Part shown: positions 1-8,048 of the stretch, piece by piece
Numbering within the stretch: position 1 is the stretch's first letter
How the letters are laid out: the number at the start of each line of letters is the position of its first letter
Program-made: the position numbers and the translations under genes
Notes under the pieces: model-generated
Databases searched by the model: none
The model's input: only the letters and a program-made list of their open reading frames with translations
What the model was told of the DNA's origin: nothing
Source of the DNA: Bin87 sp965204905
GTDB taxonomy: Bacteria; Chloroflexota; Dehalococcoidia; Lucifugimonadales; UBA3495
DNA length: 64,000 bases
Assembly: GCA_965204905.1 (NCBI GenBank)
Contig: OZ242042.1
Location: 682,001 to 746,000 of the forward strand
Direction of reading: 5' to 3'

Positions 1-676
1 TCTGCAACCCCCGAATGCGAGCGCGGGCGCCGGACGGAGCAAGTTCAATCTGCTGGCCCACGGCTACGGAGCCGTCAATCAGCGTGCCGGTGACCACGGT
101 GCCAAACCCGCTCACCGTGAAGCAACGGTCCACGGGCAGGCGGGGACGGCCCAAATCACGGCGCGATTCGGTATCGTTCAAAATGTCGTCGATGGTCGCC
201 TTCAGCTCGTCTATGCCGTCGCCGGTGTAGGCGGACACCGCCGCCATCTGGCAGCCGGCGAAGGCCGTGTCTTCCAGCACGTCTTCAACTTCCGCCTTGA
301 CCAGTTCGACCAGTTCCTCATCGACCAGGTCGGTCTTGGTGATGACGACGAGGCCGCGCCGGATGCGGAGCAGGTCCAGGATCGCCAGGTGCTCCCGCGT
401 CTGGGGCATGACGCTCTCGTCGGCGGCTACTATCAGCAGCGCCAGGTCAATCGCCCCGACGCCGGCCAGCATGTTCTTGATGAAACGCTCATGCCCGGGC
501 ACATCGACGATACTAACCTCGCGCCCGCTGGGCAAAGTCATCCAGGCGAACCCCAGGTCTACCGTCATCTCCCGCTCTTTTTCCTCGGGCAGACGGTCGG
601 GATCAATGTCAGTCAGCGCCTTGACCAGGGTCGATTTGCCGTGATCAACGTGGCCGGCCGTTCCGATAACGTACAT
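1..676 (-). CDS. selB: Selenocysteine-specific translation elongation factor SelB (N-terminal part; 3' end outside window)
   Basis: SelB is a GTPase that delivers selenocysteinyl-tRNA to the ribosome at recoded UGA codons. Reading leftwards from ATG at 676, the protein begins MYVIGTAGHVDHGKST, so the P-loop GHVDHGKS is at residues 8-15. A G2 region ending in MTVDLGFAW follows, then DVPGHERF (G3) and TKTD (G4). The MTVDLGF segment is typical of SelB rather than EF-Tu, although the usual RG before it reads RE. Only 225 codons lie in the window; domain II has begun and the SECIS-binding C-terminus is missing. Its presence implies selenoprotein synthesis. No selA, selD or tRNA-Sec is visible here. 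Confidence 0.88.
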   Translation of the reverse strand, partial: MYVIGTAGHVDHGKSTLVKALTDIDPDRLPEEKEREMTVDLGFAWMTLPSGREVSIVDVPGHERFIKNMLAGVGAIDLALLIVAADESVMPQTREHLAILDLLRIRRGLVVITKTDLVDEELVELVKAEVEDVLEDTAFAGCQMAAVSAYTGDGIDELKATIDDILNDTESRRDLGRPRLPVDRCFTVSGFGTVVTGTLIDGSVAVGQQIELAPSGARARIRGLQ

Positions 677-760
677 GGCGATCCAAATTTGCGCGATGCG
701 ATTGGGTAGGTTGGCGAAACCATACCACACCGCAACGGCGGCTACCATTCCGCCAGAAAC

Positions 761-1369
761 CTACGCCGAAATGATCTGGAAATGCGCCTCCGTCGGCACG
801 CAATCGGCGCCGTTGATAGGCACCATGTCCTGCGGACAGGCGGAGAATGCGACGATGCAGTCCATCTCGGCGCGCAGCGTAACGTAATCTCCCGGCTTGC
901 ACACCGGCGGCTCGAACCCGACGGAGCCGTCCGCTCCGACCGGGATGTTCATAAACAGGTTCCACGGGCTGGGCATTCCCGGCGTTGCCAGACCCAATTC
1001 GGCCAGCGCCGCCGCCAGGTTGTCGGTGCAGTTATCGTGGTATCCCTCGCATCCCAGCAGCTCGTAGCGGTAGCGGTCGCACGCCGCCAGCAGCGTGTCG
1101 TGAATACCGCCCGACGTATCCTCCACCAGCGTCAGGATGGGCCGGCGGCGGTTGGTTGTCATGGACTGCCCTACTTCTGGCATGATGCGCCCCAGCGATG
1201 TCCGCGAATGCTCCATGGACATGAACTCGGTCAGGTCGTCGCGGCGGAACGCCCAGGTGTCCACCACCTGCTGCCCGTGGGTGTTGATTACTCTGATCGA
1301 TTGACCTGCGTTCACGTGGGCCGCCTTGCCGCGCCGGGCCGGAATGGTAATCAGAGACGCAGACGCCAT
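761..1369 (-). CDS. DUF1989 / urea carboxylase-associated family protein
   Basis: 202-residue protein of the DUF1989 family, whose members often sit beside urea carboxylase or other amide-degrading genes. Recognisable segments are the N-terminal VNTHGQQVVDTWAF-like stretch (here VINTHGQQVVDTWAF), LGCEGYHDNCTDNL in the centre and a C-terminal CKPGDYVTLRAEMDC with several cysteines. The ATG at 1369 is preceded by GGAGG with a 6-nt spacer, which fixes the start. No urea carboxylase or allophanate hydrolase is in the window, so the usual partner is absent locally. The exact biochemical role is not established for most of the family. Confidence 0.85.
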   Translation of the reverse strand: MASASLITIPARRGKAAHVNAGQSIRVINTHGQQVVDTWAFRRDDLTEFMSMEHSRTSLGRIMPEVGQSMTTNRRRPILTLVEDTSGGIHDTLLAACDRYRYELLGCEGYHDNCTDNLAAALAELGLATPGMPSPWNLFMNIPVGADGSVGFEPPVCKPGDYVTLRAEMDCIVAFSACPQDMVPINGADCVPTEAHFQIISA

Positions 1370-1530
1370 ATCATGCCTCCGTAAGCGAACCGTTTTGCAC
1401 GGGAATTGAAACCCCTGGGCCGAAATGCTACCGTGCCATACTCGCGGGTTTCAAGGCTGGCCGATGGCGAGGTGGGTTTTGCCGACCCGACGGTCCTGCT
1501 GCGCTGACAGAGTTACGAGGAGTACCCACC

Positions 1531-2625
1531 GTGCGAATGGAACCAATCAGCCTCTACGATTACGAGGAACGCGCCAGGCACATCCTGCCCCACAACAACT
1601 GGGTGTTCATCGAAGCCGGGGCGATGGACGAGAGAACCACCGCACGAAACCGCGCCGCGTTCGAGTCGCTAACCCTGCGGCCGCGTTTTCTGCGCGACAC
1701 CACCGAGCGAAAAGTCGCGACCACCGTGTTGGGAACCGACATCAGCTTCCCGGTGATGATCTCGCCGGCGGACGCGCACCTCAACGCGCACCCGGAAGCG
1801 GAACGGGCCACCGCGCGCGGGGCTGGCATGTCCGGTACCCTGATGATGTGCAGCACCTCATCCAACTGTAGCATGGAGGAAATCGCCGAGGCGGCGACGG
1901 GGCCGCTGTGGTTCCAGCTGTCGCATCGTGGCTACGACCTGACCGAGAACCTGGTGAGGCGAGCGGAAGCCGCCGGGTTCAAGGCCATCGTGCTAACCGT
2001 GGATGGGCCTTTCCCCAGTCCCAAAGAGCGGGACCTGCGCAATCGCTACGAACGCCCGGGCGAGTACGGCAACTTCCGCGCGTCGGAAAACCCCGCTGTG
2101 CCGGCCATGGGCGCGGGCGAATCGCCGTCATGGGACACTCCGCAAGGCCCGCCGCTCACTTGGCGCGAGTTGGAGTGGCTGCGGAGCCTGACCGACCTGC
2201 CGCTGGTGTTGAAGGGAGTCCGAGTCGCTGAGGACGCCCGCATGGCGGTGGAGCACGGCGTGAACGCGGTCCTGGTTTCCACCCACGGCGGTCGGCGGTT
2301 TGATGACACCACGTCCAGCATTGAAATGGTGCCGGAGATCGTCGCCGCGACGAAGGGACGGGTCGAAGTGTACGTCGATTCTGGTGTTCGCCGGGGCAGC
2401 GACGTGCTCAAAGCGCTGGCGCTGGGCGCCACGGCTGTCGCCGTTGGGCGGCCCCTCTATTGGGGCCTTGCGGTGAACGGCGCCGAAGGGGTCCATCACG
2501 TGCTTGAAATCCTGCGCGAGGAGTTCTACCGCGCAATGGCCTATTGTGGTCAGGACAGCGTGGACAACCTGGAAGACCGGCTGCTCAACATCCCGCGCGA
2601 CTGGGGTCCGTTCCGCGTAGTCTGA
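1531..2625 (+). CDS. FMN-dependent 2-hydroxy-acid oxidase/dehydrogenase (LldD/glycolate oxidase family)
   Basis: 364-residue TIM-barrel flavoenzyme expected to oxidise an L-2-hydroxy acid such as lactate or glycolate. Landmarks are SPADAHLNAHPEAE near residue 75, TVDGP near residue 150, LVLKGV (flavin-contacting Lys) near 228 and STHGGRRFD (catalytic His and substrate Arg) near 250. The GTG at 1531 is chosen because GAGGAG lies 8 nt upstream; ATG 1537 is an alternative. Several normally conserved active-site positions differ: the Tyr in the N-terminal YxxGGA motif is replaced (WVFIEAGA), the Tyr in FQLY is Ser (FQLSHRG) and the Asn before the catalytic His is Thr. Family assignment is firm; the substrate is not predictable. 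Confidence 0.85.
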   Translation: MRMEPISLYDYEERARHILPHNNWVFIEAGAMDERTTARNRAAFESLTLRPRFLRDTTERKVATTVLGTDISFPVMISPADAHLNAHPEAERATARGAGMSGTLMMCSTSSNCSMEEIAEAATGPLWFQLSHRGYDLTENLVRRAEAAGFKAIVLTVDGPFPSPKERDLRNRYERPGEYGNFRASENPAVPAMGAGESPSWDTPQGPPLTWRELEWLRSLTDLPLVLKGVRVAEDARMAVEHGVNAVLVSTHGGRRFDDTTSSIEMVPEIVAATKGRVEVYVDSGVRRGSDVLKALALGATAVAVGRPLYWGLAVNGAEGVHHVLEILREEFYRAMAYCGQDSVDNLEDRLLNIPRDWGPFRVV

Positions 2626-2774
2626 CCGGCGCGTCATGCGCAGACGATAGGACTTTGCGAAGGCCACGCCGAACCTTGCGTTATACTTGACTGGCATAGT
2701 CGGCAATAGTAGGTTATCCGCGCCAAAGGCCGGTGTACGCTGGAGCCATTCGACCGACTCCCCTGCCACTCATT

Positions 2775-4340
2775 ATGACGACGATTGACAACGCTACGAC
2801 AATTAAACCGGAGGGCGAACTCGCCCCTGCGCCGGCGGAACGCAGCGCAGTCAGGGATGCGACGCCGATGGTTGCTATTATCGGCCGGCCCAACGTGGGC
2901 AAGTCGTCGTTGTTCAACCGGGTACTTTCCCGGCGGCACGCCATCGTGTCCGAGGTCGCCGGCACCACCCGCGACCGCTTGATCTCCCGGGCCTCCTGGA
3001 AAGGCAGGCCGTTCCTGCTGGTGGACACCGGCGGGTTGGAGGACGACCCCGAGGGCAATATCCCCCAGCGCGTGCAACAGCAGGCCGACATGGCCATGGG
3101 CGCCGCCGATCTCATCGTATTCATCACCGACGCCATCCAGGGCCTTACCGCCACCGACGAGGCCGTGGCCCAACGATTGAGGCGTACCGACAAGCCGGTG
3201 ATCCTGGCGGTCAACAAGGTGGACAACGACAACCGCGAGCTGGCCGCCAGCGAGTTCTACGCTCTCGGCATGACCGACACGGCGTTTATATCCGCCTACC
3301 ATAACTACGGCATCTACGACCTGCTGGACCGTGTGGTTGACTTGTTGCCCGCGCCTGAATTCGTTGAGCTGTGGGATTACGAAAACGACGTTGCGCCCGA
3401 ACCAGTTGAAGGTTGGGAGGATGACGAGGATTCGGATAGCGCCGAGGCGGATGCTGAGCCGGAGTACGTTCCTCCAACCGAAATGCGGCTCGCCATCGTG
3501 GGGCGCACTAACGTTGGCAAGTCGTTGCTCACCAACACGATCATCGGCGAGGAGCGCAGCATCGTAAGTCCCGTTGCCGGAACCACCCGCGACGCATTGG
3601 ACACCGAGGTCGCTTACAAGGATCACCTCATCACCCTCGTTGACACGGCAGGCATTCGCCGGCCGGGGCAGGTGGAGCGCGGCATCGAGCGATACAGCGT
3701 ACTGCGGGCGGTCAACGCGGTGCGTCGCTGCGACATCACGCTCCTCATAACCGACGCTACGGAGTTGGCGACGGCCCAGGACGCGCACATCGCCGGCCTG
3801 GCCTGGGACACCAGTCGCGGCCTGATCGTGGTGGTGAACAAGTGGGACCTGGTGAACCGTAACCGCTTTCGAATGGAGCGCGTCCTGCACCGGGTCCAGG
3901 AACGGCTGCACTTCATGTCCTACGTGCCCGTGTGTTTCACTTCCGCGCTGACCGGCGAGGGTATTGAAGATCTGCTGGACACGGCGTTGTCTCTCTGGCA
4001 GGAGCGCCAGAAACGAGTGCCCTACCGCGAGTTGCAGTATTTATTGGCGGACGCAGTATCCACCCATACGCCGCCGTCGCAGCGGGGCAACATACGGAAC
4101 CGGCTGCGTATCCGCCGGGTACGCCAGGTGGGCGTCAACCCGCCGACCTTTGCGTTCAGCGTGAACGACCCCAAGTTGGTGCATTTTTCGTACCGGCGAT
4201 ACCTGGAAAATCAGATACGCGACCGCTTTGGTTTCGACCGCACCCATCTGCGTTTGATCTTCAGACCCGACCGCGACGACCGCGCTCCTCGTTCGGGAAT
4301 CCGAAATCGAGGGTCTCGCGGGACCAACGCCGCGCGATGA
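2775..4340 (+). CDS. der: Ribosome-assembly GTPase Der (EngA)
   Basis: Essential double-GTPase needed for maturation of the 50S subunit. It carries two tandem G domains and a C-terminal KH-like domain. The first P-loop GRPNVGKS is at residues 36-43, followed by DTGG and NKVD; the second, GRTNVGKS, is at 243-250, followed by DTAGI and NKWD. The domains are joined by an acidic linker rich in Asp/Glu (about residues 198-232). From ATG 2775 it is 521 residues, somewhat longer than usual because of a 31-residue N-terminal extension; ATG 2868 (M32) would give a conventional start. It overlaps plsY by 4 nt (ATGA), indicating translational coupling. Confidence 0.95.
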   Translation: MTTIDNATTIKPEGELAPAPAERSAVRDATPMVAIIGRPNVGKSSLFNRVLSRRHAIVSEVAGTTRDRLISRASWKGRPFLLVDTGGLEDDPEGNIPQRVQQQADMAMGAADLIVFITDAIQGLTATDEAVAQRLRRTDKPVILAVNKVDNDNRELAASEFYALGMTDTAFISAYHNYGIYDLLDRVVDLLPAPEFVELWDYENDVAPEPVEGWEDDEDSDSAEADAEPEYVPPTEMRLAIVGRTNVGKSLLTNTIIGEERSIVSPVAGTTRDALDTEVAYKDHLITLVDTAGIRRPGQVERGIERYSVLRAVNAVRRCDITLLITDATELATAQDAHIAGLAWDTSRGLIVVVNKWDLVNRNRFRMERVLHRVQERLHFMSYVPVCFTSALTGEGIEDLLDTALSLWQERQKRVPYRELQYLLADAVSTHTPPSQRGNIRNRLRIRRVRQVGVNPPTFAFSVNDPKLVHFSYRRYLENQIRDRFGFDRTHLRLIFRPDRDDRAPRSGIRNRGSRGTNAAR

Positions 4341-5065
4341 CTCCGGTTCGCCAGCCCAGCCCTGCATCGTGGGCGATGCTAACGGCGACGCCCCTGCTGT
4401 GCGCGGCCGGGGTTCTGCTGCTGTTGTTCGCTCCCCAGTTGTCGGTTGCCGTCAAATTCGCCTCCGTCTGCGTACTGGCGTATCTCGCCGGTTCGTTGTC
4501 GTGGGGTTACATGCTGGTGAACCTGGTGATGGGAGAGGACATCAGGGATTTCGGCAGCGGACGCACGGGAATGTCCAACATTCTGCGCACGGCCGGCGGC
4601 AAAGCCGCGGCCCTCGTATTCGTGCTGGACGCCGGCAAGGGCATCCTGGTGGTTCTGCTGGCCCGCAGCGTTTCCGGGGCGGTCGAAATCGAGGTTGCTG
4701 CGGCGTTGCTTGCGCTGTGTGGGCATAACTGGCCAGTGTACCTGGGATTCCGCGGCGGGCGCGGCATTATGCCTGGATTCGGAGGTCTGTCGGTGATGGC
4801 GCCCTGGGTGGCCGCAGCCGGCGGAGGGCTGTTCCTCGTCGTTACATTATCAACTCGAATCCTGTCGTTGGGCAGCATCGTAGGTACGTTGGCCGTCGCT
4901 TTGATCAGCTTGGCGCTGACCTTCATAGCCGGACATCACCAGCTCTACACGCTGTACGCTTTCCTGGGCGGCGGGCTCATCATCTGGCAACACCGGGACA
5001 ACATCAGGCGCATCGCCAATGGCACGGAACGAAAACTAGGGTTGCCGGGCCTGCGCAATCGCTAA
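4337..5065 (+). CDS. plsY: Acyl-phosphate:glycerol-3-phosphate acyltransferase PlsY
   Basis: Integral membrane enzyme that transfers an acyl group from acyl-phosphate to glycerol-3-phosphate, the first committed step of phospholipid synthesis. The 242-residue protein shows the three PlsY motifs: GSLSWGY followed by DFGSGRTGMSNILR, then LDAGKG, then GHNWPVYLGFRGGRG. About five to six hydrophobic segments are visible. It has roughly 35 extra N-terminal residues including an additional hydrophobic stretch compared with compact homologues. The ATG overlaps the der stop by 4 nt. A small inverted repeat (GGATTCC/GGAATCC, about 5074-5092) follows the stop and may act as a weak terminator. Confidence 0.92.
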   Translation: MTPVRQPSPASWAMLTATPLLCAAGVLLLLFAPQLSVAVKFASVCVLAYLAGSLSWGYMLVNLVMGEDIRDFGSGRTGMSNILRTAGGKAAALVFVLDAGKGILVVLLARSVSGAVEIEVAAALLALCGHNWPVYLGFRGGRGIMPGFGGLSVMAPWVAAAGGGLFLVVTLSTRILSLGSIVGTLAVALISLALTFIAGHHQLYTLYAFLGGGLIIWQHRDNIRRIANGTERKLGLPGLRNR

Positions 5066-5138
5066 GCTTCGGTGGATTCCATGACGGGAATCCTATGCTA
5101 AACTGCACATAATCACGTGATATGACAGGTATGGACCA

Positions 5139-6125
<987 letters not shown>

Positions 6126-6156
6126 GTCAAGGCTGATTCCCAAAAGAGAGGCAGAT

Positions 6157-6462
6157 ATGGACACTTTTGACGTTGTAGTCTGGGAAGACTCGCTTTCCGA
6201 CGGCTCAACCTGCTACGCTGCCTGGTGCTCTTACGTCCTGGGAGTCAGCGGCCAAGGAGACACCGAGGCGGAGGCGTTGGAGGACATTACCTCTGCAATG
6301 ACGGACGTTATTCATTACCCCTGGGATGACGGCGTCAGTTTGGCCGACTTTGAGACCGCCGCCGCCGAGATGGCTGACGTGATGCGGGAGCTCTCTGCCG
6401 AAGGCACTCCCTTTAAGGTAAATAGGGTTTCCATCCCTGCCAAAGAGCCGGCCAGTGTCTGA
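6157..6462 (+). CDS. HicB-like antitoxin
   Basis: 101-residue small acidic protein resembling HicB antitoxins: a short beta-rich N-terminus (FDVVVWEDS...CYAAWCSYV) followed by GVSGQGDTEAEALEDI, the typical gxxsqGdTxxEAlxNi signature. No clear C-terminal DNA-binding helix is recognisable. Its stop overlaps the ATG of the next gene (TGATG at 6460-6464), the tight coupling expected for a toxin-antitoxin pair, here in antitoxin-first order. It sits between moxR and DUF58 in the same orientation, so it is probably co-transcribed with them. Assignment rests on motif resemblance and pairing. Confidence 0.65.
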   Translation: MDTFDVVVWEDSLSDGSTCYAAWCSYVLGVSGQGDTEAEALEDITSAMTDVIHYPWDDGVSLADFETAAAEMADVMRELSAEGTPFKVNRVSIPAKEPASV

Positions 6463-6734
6463 TGCCGCGCTATGCCAATGTTCGCACGCGCGCGCTGCGC
6501 CGCCTCCTGTTCCGCATGGGATTTGTTGAAACTGCCCACAATGACCATTGGCGTTACCGGCATCCAGGCCTTAATCTGCGTACCCGCGTATCTTTTGGAA
6601 ACAATGAAATTTCCGCTGCCAGAATGGGCAAGATTATCACCCAACAACTGCAAATGACTATTGATGAATTCCGCGCCGCCATGAACGGTGAAATACCGGA
6701 ACGCTTCACCAATCCCGAATTCTGGACCAACTGA
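6462..6734 (+). CDS. HicA-like toxin (mRNA interferase fold)
   Basis: 90-residue basic protein with the HicA pattern: RRLLFRMGFVETAHNDHWRYRHP in the first half, containing the His expected for catalysis (DHW, where typical HicA has GSH), then strands and the C-terminal TIDEF helix. HicA proteins have a dsRNA-binding-like fold and cleave mRNA. The start codon overlaps the stop of the HicB-like gene by 1 nt and its own stop lies 11 nt before the DUF58 gene. The Gly-Ser before the His, conserved in most HicA, is Asn-Asp here, so activity is uncertain. Confidence 0.65.
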   Translation: MPRYANVRTRALRRLLFRMGFVETAHNDHWRYRHPGLNLRTRVSFGNNEISAARMGKIITQQLQMTIDEFRAAMNGEIPERFTNPEFWTN

Positions 6735-6745
6735 CACACTCGACG

Positions 6746-8041
6746 ATGATTAGACGCGCAATCAGCCAACAGTGGCGCAAGATATTGTTCGGCCTGCTGA
6801 TCCTGGCTGTGCTTTTCTATGCTCTCGGCACCGGCTTCCCGTTCTTTTACCGGCTGCTGTTCACCCTGATCGCGCTCGTATGCGTCGGCTATGGCTGGGC
6901 GTGGCTGAACCTGCGTGGTTTGGAGGTACGCCTGTTTCGCGTTGGCACCCGCGGCCATATCGGGGAGTATCTGGACGGCCAGATCCAGCTCGTCAACCGT
7001 ACCAGGATGCCCAAATCCTGGCTGGAGATCGTTGAAGACACGGACCTGCCGCAGCCCGGCGGACGCACCGTTGCGCTGATCAAAGGGCAGCTCCGTTCAT
7101 TCCGAATTGCAACTTATCTTTCGCGCCGCGGCATCTACCGCACCGGTCGGCTGCGCATCACGGCTCGCGACCCCTTCGGGCTTTTCCGTTTGACCCGCAC
7201 CTTCCTTGACGGCCAGGCATTCACCGTCCTTCCGCGAACCGTGCCCCTGCCCGACTTGGACCAACGATTCGCCAACCTGCCCAGCGACAGCGTTTTTTCC
7301 CGCCGCACCCCGTCGATCACGCCGGAATCGTCCACCGTTCGCGACTATGCTCACGGCGACAGCCTGCGTCGCATTCACTGGCCGTACACCGCCCGCATGA
7401 ATCGCCTCATGGTCAAAGAGTTTGACATCGGGGTTTCCGCCCAGGCTTGGGCCGTGCTCGACATGGAACGCCGCTCCCATGTGGGTGAGCCGCCCGATAA
7501 CACGGAAGAGCTTGCGGTTACCGTCGCCGCGTCCCTGGTACGGCACTGGGACGAGACCGGAACCCCCGCCGGCCTGGCCGCCAACGGTGCGGAATCCTGG
7601 ATACTTCGCCCGGACCGCCGGCCGGCCCAACTGGGAGTCTTGATGGAAGCTTTGGCCGGCGTTCGTTCGGACGGCGCTTTGCCCCTGGAGAGATTCCTCC
7701 AGGACTTGCGGCCGCACCTTTCGGGCTTCAACACCCTGATGGTCATTACCCCGTCCCGTCGGCCCGAGTGGGTGTCCACTCTGGCGGGTATGCGCCGGCA
7801 GGGGGTGAACGTAGCCGTGTGTTACGTGGAATCCGCCAGTTTCGCCGGCGCCGAGCAACTCACCGGCACCACCGGGCAAATCACCGCCGACTATCTGGCC
7901 CAGCATGACGTCCCCGTGTATCTGGCGCGCCGCGGCGACGACATCAACCACGCCCTGTCGCGTCCGTTGGCCCCCAGGACCGACGCGGCCGGACTGCGAA
8001 CCGACGCCTCCGAGCTTCGGGCCGAACCCAGTATGGTGTGA
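6746..8041 (+). CDS. DUF58 domain-containing membrane protein
   Basis: 431-residue protein with two N-terminal transmembrane segments (about residues 12-50), a beta-rich middle region and the DUF58 core around RDYAHGDSLRRIHWPYTARMN (residues about 199-219), which is the hallmark of the family. DUF58 proteins are encoded with MoxR ATPases and transglutaminase-like proteins and are thought to act at the membrane in assembly or maturation of envelope components. The C-terminal half resembles a VWA fold. The downstream gene begins 7 nt after its stop, so the two are likely co-translated. Confidence 0.88.
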   Translation: MIRRAISQQWRKILFGLLILAVLFYALGTGFPFFYRLLFTLIALVCVGYGWAWLNLRGLEVRLFRVGTRGHIGEYLDGQIQLVNRTRMPKSWLEIVEDTDLPQPGGRTVALIKGQLRSFRIATYLSRRGIYRTGRLRITARDPFGLFRLTRTFLDGQAFTVLPRTVPLPDLDQRFANLPSDSVFSRRTPSITPESSTVRDYAHGDSLRRIHWPYTARMNRLMVKEFDIGVSAQAWAVLDMERRSHVGEPPDNTEELAVTVAASLVRHWDETGTPAGLAANGAESWILRPDRRPAQLGVLMEALAGVRSDGALPLERFLQDLRPHLSGFNTLMVITPSRRPEWVSTLAGMRRQGVNVAVCYVESASFAGAEQLTGTTGQITADYLAQHDVPVYLARRGDDINHALSRPLAPRTDAAGLRTDASELRAEPSMV

Positions 8042-8048
8042 CCGGCGT

